DNA of 64,000 bases from Cellvibrionaceae bacterium (GTDB lineage: Bacteria > Pseudomonadota > Gammaproteobacteria > Pseudomonadales > Cellvibrionaceae): NCBI GenBank assembly GCA_028281575.1, contig JANQJP010000013.1, forward strand, positions 62,001 through 126,000, read 5' to 3'. How positions within the stretch are numbered: position 1 is the first letter of the stretch; the number at the start of each line of letters is the position of its first letter. Under the pieces are notes generated by a model. That model did no database searches. It worked only from the letters and a program-made list of their open reading frames with translations, and was not told the DNA's origin. A program made the position numbers and the translations under genes. This document shows, one piece after another, positions 60,250 through 64,000 of this stretch.

Positions 60250-63200
60250 ATGGAAGTTCCTATCGAATCTAAACCCGCTGTGCAGTTAAACGTTGATCAC
60301 ACATCAACTTTCTCCCTGGCTGCACAGCAAAATGCTTACCCTCTATTTCGTACAATGAGCTTGTACTACCCAGCTTTAAGCAGCGATATATTAAATACCC
60401 AACCTCCCCTCAAAAACCTTATTGTTAAACTCTCTTCGGAACCAGAAATATTTGCTTCCGAAGAATGGCTTGTAGATGAAATTCGACCTGGGCAGGGAAT
60501 ATCATTACAAAAGCGCCCGCTAAATGTCCCCCATGATTTCTTATTTAATCTAACTGAAGAACTAAAAGTTTCTATAAGACTTTCCGTTGCTACGGCTGAT
60601 AAACCGGAAGTAAATATCGTTACTGAAGATTTTTTAATAGATGTACTTCCTGCTAATTTCTGGGGTGGAGAAAGTCGACAACCCGACCTACTAGCAGCCT
60701 TTGTGAAGCCAAATGGGCTATATATTGAGTCCTTAGTGAGGCAAGTAGCAGAAGCTCTGGAAAAGAGTGGCCAAGGAAGAAGTGTGGACGGTTATCAATC
60801 AAATACGAGAGAAAAACCGTATTTGATGACAGCTGCGCTTTGGAATGTGATATTTGCTCAGCGCATTGCCTATGTAACACCTCCCCAAAGTTTTGCTCGG
60901 CAAGGCCAACGTATACGTTTAGCATCGGATATTAGCTCTTCAAGAATAGCTGCCTGCCTTGATACATCTCTTTTATTTGCTAGCTGCCTTGAAATGATGG
61001 GGTTAAACCCGGTGGTTGCTCTTAGCAAAGAGCATGCATTTGTTGGTGTCTGGCTGATCAATGAAAATTTTCCGATATTAACTAACGACGACCCTATGGA
61101 TCTTCGTAAGCGTGTTGATGCACGTGATCTTGTGTTATTTGAGAGCACACTGGTTACGAATGACACGCCGGTTACTTTTGAACAATCTAAAGCAGTTGCA
61201 AGAGATTTAATTAGTGAAGACAAAGAAAATGACTTTGTCTATTTAATAGATATTAAACAGGCACGATCTAGAAAAATAAAACCCATTTCGACAATTGAAG
61301 AAAAACCTGACGAAAAAACCTCTGAATCAGAAACCGAATTAGGCTTGCCCGTAATTCCGCCTCTGCCACCTGTAAGAGCAGATGAGCAAGTTATTGATGA
61401 AACGCCGGAAACTCGAATTGATGCCTGGCAGAGAAAACTCTTAGATCTTACTAAACGTAATGCATTGTTATCACTAAAAGACCGGGCAGTAGCTATAAAA
61501 TTGTATTGCCCCGACATTGGCGCCATGGAAGACAATTTAGCTGATGGTGTTTCATTTAGATTTTTATCTTCAGAAGAAAGCCCTCTAAATGATAAGGAAC
61601 GTAGTGAAGAAACCTTCAGGTTACAAGTAGGCTCTGATCTTCATAGAGACTACGCCCTAGAGCAGCTAAACAAGAATGTTCTTCTTGCCAACATGCCGAG
61701 GAAAAAGCTTGAACAGAACTCTGTAAATCTACTGAGGAAAGCAAAAAATGATTTGGAGGAAGGTGGGTCAAACACCCTGTATTTGGCGCTAGGGATGCTT
61801 CGTTGGAAAGAAAACCCTGAAGATGATCGCTCATATCGCGCCCCCTTGATCCTTATACCTGCGGAATTAACGAGAAGCAGTGCAAGAGCACCGATTAAAG
61901 TTCGCCAGTTATCCGATGAAAGCCCTATTTTTAATATGACGCTCATTGAATTCCTTTATACAGAGCACAGCATAGACTTGAATCAATTCAGGGAAGCATT
62001 GCCTGAAGACGAATCTGGCGTTGATGTGGGCCTCGTTTGGAATACCGTGAGAGCAGCCATAGCAGAACAACCAGGATTTGAGGTGGTAGAAGAGTTAGTT
62101 CTCGCATCTTTCTCCTTTGCAAAATACCTAATGTGGAAGGACTTAAAAGATAGAATCGATGACTTAAAAGATAATCCTTTTGTTAAACACCTGGTTGATC
62201 ATCCACAAGACGCTTACATTCAAGATGCCAGTTTCGTTCTGCGTGACGAAGTTGATGAAAAGGTCGACCCAGAAAAAGTATTTACGCCGCTCAATTGCGA
62301 CAGTTCCCAGCTAGTAGCTGTTGAAGCTTCTGGCAGACCACAAGACTTTGTCTTGGAGGGGCCACCCGGAACAGGCAAATCAGAGACAATTGCCAATATC
62401 ATTTGTCACAACTTGGCCCTAGGTAGAAAAGTGTTGTTTGTCGCAGAGAAAATGGCTGCTCTAAATGTCGTTTATAGACGCATGGAAAAAGTAGGGTTAG
62501 ATCACTTGTGCTTAGAGTTACACAGCAATAAAGCAAATAAGAAAGCGGTTCTTGAGCAACTTAGAGCTGCTACAGATAAACGAGAAGGTGCTCAAAGTAA
62601 AAACTGGGTTGATTCAGTCAAAGTTCTAAAAGCAAAACGGGATAAGCTGAACAGTTTTGTCCAAGCCCTACATAATAAGTCTATATACGAAATTTCCGCG
62701 CGCGATGCTATCGCAAGAGATGTCCTATATCGGGGTAAACACACCCTCGACATTACTTGGCCATTCGGGTTTGATAGCGCTCCAGTTAACAATTCAGAGA
62801 GACTGGGTGAAATGCTTGAAGCCGTTAAGCAAGCAGCCCTTGCATACAGCGACATTTCACGTCTTGACCCAACACAGTTTCGTATCCTAAGAGCGAAAAA
62901 CTGGTCATATGCCTGGCAAAAACAAGTAACAGAGTGTTTGGCACGATATAAATCCGCGATCAATGAGCTTTATCCCTCAGCTGCAATACTTGTATCAAGT
63001 TTTAACCTCAAATTGCAGGAGAATACCACCAATAATCTGAGTCGGGTAAATCAATTAGCAAGCCTAATCGAATTGGCCGAATCTAACTCCATGGGTTACA
63101 TAGTTAAAAGGGGAGTTAAAAGCTTATTAGAGGATTTAAATCAGTTAAGTCAAACAAAGCAAGAATTTGACCAGTGCCTCTGTACGATCGGTCATCAGGT

Positions 63201-64000
63201 TAACGCAGATGTTCTCGCCAAAAGCCCCGTATCCGAGTGGGTCGGTATTTATAAAGATGCTAAAGACAGTTGGTTTAAACGTTTCTTCGCCAAACTCAAG
63301 ATTAATGGTGCAGCTAAAAAGTTAGGATATGAAAAGTTTAAAGACTTAGAAATTCTGCTTGATCTAGAAAAAGGGGCCAAGCTGCAAGAAATTATTATTT
63401 CCATCAAAGACCCATTTGAAGAAGATAAGATATGGCAGGGTTGGAATACTAAGCCTGAAAGCTTAAGCCAAGCTGCCTCTACAGGTAAATCAGCTCACAA
63501 AGCACTAACTGAAGCAATAGGCTTAACGGACGACCCCGCTGTTTTACTTACAGCTATAAAATCAAAGCTAATTGATGGCCGAGATTTCCTTGAAAATTCA
63601 AAAATTGTAAACCAGAAGAACGAGTTCAAAAAACTTTGGGATGTTTATTTAGCTGTAACTGAAGAGGCCCAAAAGTTAGAGCTAGATTTTGATGAAAATG
63701 CGTCATTAGAGAATATTAATCCAGTAATTGATCAATTGATTTCAAACGCAGCTAAATTCAAACCATGGAGTGAGTGGTTATCTGCTAAGGAAGTTTTAAA
63801 TGGCTATCAGCTACAAGCTCTAACTAACAGCTTAGAAGCAAGAACAATTTTACCTGATGATGCTGAAGGCCAAGTTCTAACAGCATTTTGCCGATGGATC
63901 GCGCCGCAATTGATAGATGAGAGTTATGAATTGCGACAATTCAAGGCATCTACTCATGAGCAACTGATTGATGAGTTTAGAAAGCTGGATGCAGAAGTTT
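60250..64000 (+). CDS. Transglutaminase-DUF4011-SF1 helicase protein (3' partial), putative defence gene
   Basis: An uninterrupted frame from ATG 60250 runs off the window, 1250 codons so far. Residues ~215-275 resemble a transglutaminase-like domain with Cys236 (AACLDTSLLFASCLE) and His262 (KEHAFVGVW). DUF4011 starts near 389 with RIDAWQRKLLDLTKRNALL. A superfamily 1 helicase follows, with Walker A GPPGTGKSET at 704-713 and FVAEKMAALNVVYRRM just after. The usual continuation is helicase motifs II-VI and often DUF3320 or a Vsr-like nuclease, beyond the edge. Proteins of this architecture (for example Hhe) have been linked to anti-phage defence. The gene is AT-rich, suggesting transfer. Confidence 0.82.
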   Translation, partial: MEVPIESKPAVQLNVDHTSTFSLAAQQNAYPLFRTMSLYYPALSSDILNTQPPLKNLIVKLSSEPEIFASEEWLVDEIRPGQGISLQKRPLNVPHDFLFNLTEELKVSIRLSVATADKPEVNIVTEDFLIDVLPANFWGGESRQPDLLAAFVKPNGLYIESLVRQVAEALEKSGQGRSVDGYQSNTREKPYLMTAALWNVIFAQRIAYVTPPQSFARQGQRIRLASDISSSRIAACLDTSLLFASCLEMMGLNPVVALSKEHAFVGVWLINENFPILTNDDPMDLRKRVDARDLVLFESTLVTNDTPVTFEQSKAVARDLISEDKENDFVYLIDIKQARSRKIKPISTIEEKPDEKTSESETELGLPVIPPLPPVRADEQVIDETPETRIDAWQRKLLDLTKRNALLSLKDRAVAIKLYCPDIGAMEDNLADGVSFRFLSSEESPLNDKERSEETFRLQVGSDLHRDYALEQLNKNVLLANMPRKKLEQNSVNLLRKAKNDLEEGGSNTLYLALGMLRWKENPEDDRSYRAPLILIPAELTRSSARAPIKVRQLSDESPIFNMTLIEFLYTEHSIDLNQFREALPEDESGVDVGLVWNTVRAAIAEQPGFEVVEELVLASFSFAKYLMWKDLKDRIDDLKDNPFVKHLVDHPQDAYIQDASFVLRDEVDEKVDPEKVFTPLNCDSSQLVAVEASGRPQDFVLEGPPGTGKSETIANIICHNLALGRKVLFVAEKMAALNVVYRRMEKVGLDHLCLELHSNKANKKAVLEQLRAATDKREGAQSKNWVDSVKVLKAKRDKLNSFVQALHNKSIYEISARDAIARDVLYRGKHTLDITWPFGFDSAPVNNSERLGEMLEAVKQAALAYSDISRLDPTQFRILRAKNWSYAWQKQVTECLARYKSAINELYPSAAILVSSFNLKLQENTTNNLSRVNQLASLIELAESNSMGYIVKRGVKSLLEDLNQLSQTKQEFDQCLCTIGHQVNADVLAKSPVSEWVGIYKDAKDSWFKRFFAKLKINGAAKKLGYEKFKDLEILLDLEKGAKLQEIIISIKDPFEEDKIWQGWNTKPESLSQAASTGKSAHKALTEAIGLTDDPAVLLTAIKSKLIDGRDFLENSKIVNQKNEFKKLWDVYLAVTEEAQKLELDFDENASLENINPVIDQLISNAAKFKPWSEWLSAKEVLNGYQLQALTNSLEARTILPDDAEGQVLTAFCRWIAPQLIDESYELRQFKASTHEQLIDEFRKLDAEV

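Overview
The window reads as chromosome of a gammaproteobacterium, most likely a marine relative of the Cellvibrio/Saccharophagus/Teredinibacter group (inference). Supporting this are the Pseudomonas-like orders cysB-cysH-thrH-pabB and yceD-rpmF-plsX-fabD-fabG-acpP-fabF-pabC-mltG-tmk-holB-pilZ-tatD, two surface-type glycoside hydrolase lipoproteins, a TonB-dependent receptor under a Fur box, and moderate GC. No rRNA, tRNA or CRISPR array was recognised.

Layout. 1-8.8 kb: end of a dienoyl-CoA-reductase-like SDR, purU, an ArsR/SRPBCC pair with its operator, a YafK-type L,D-transpeptidase-fold protein, a hydrolase, a MATE exporter and the large YdiJ dehydrogenase. 9-13 kb: alpha-glucan use (GH31 lipoprotein and malQ); a third glycosidase lies at 49.5-52.4 kb. 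13.5-20 kb: moeA-moaB-moaA facing nirB-nirD. 20.5-22.8 kb: a periplasmic protein, a GGDEF cyclase and dgkA. 22.9-34.5 kb: the ribosome/fatty-acid/replication cluster, without fabH. 34.5-42.2 kb: glycosyltransferase, PAP2, all-alpha dUTPase, mdh, bcp, an AraC regulator, yajC, a D-cysteine-desulfhydrase-type enzyme and a 5'-nucleotidase. 42.2-47.5 kb: sulfur assimilation (TauE, cysB, a CxxC protein, cysH) with thrH and pabB. 47.6-53.4 kb: SatD/DUF3307, a Rieske protein, the third glycosidase and a second TauE. 53.5-55.8 kb: siderophore receptor.

56-64 kb is an accessory island stacking hipBA, phd-doc, an AbiE pair (antitoxin intact, toxin collapsed) and the start of a very large transglutaminase-DUF4011-helicase protein of a kind linked to phage defence; it runs off the window.

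The most unusual signal is a family of intergenic imperfect palindromes at seven or more places (3.1, 13.4, 19.3, 20.1, 28.2, 30.4 and 31.3 kb, plus two end remnants). Copies share internal modules, but each has its own arm sequence, and the two arms of one copy match almost perfectly. One module is about 24 nt followed, after a nearly fixed spacing, by a hairpin whose stem bases change between copies while pairing (with T-G wobbles) and a TCCR loop persist. Three copies carry GGGCC ends; two of these have TA on both sides, the third TA and TG. Two sit exactly on the stop codon of the upstream gene and reach the start region of the next gene. I do not recognise this family by name.
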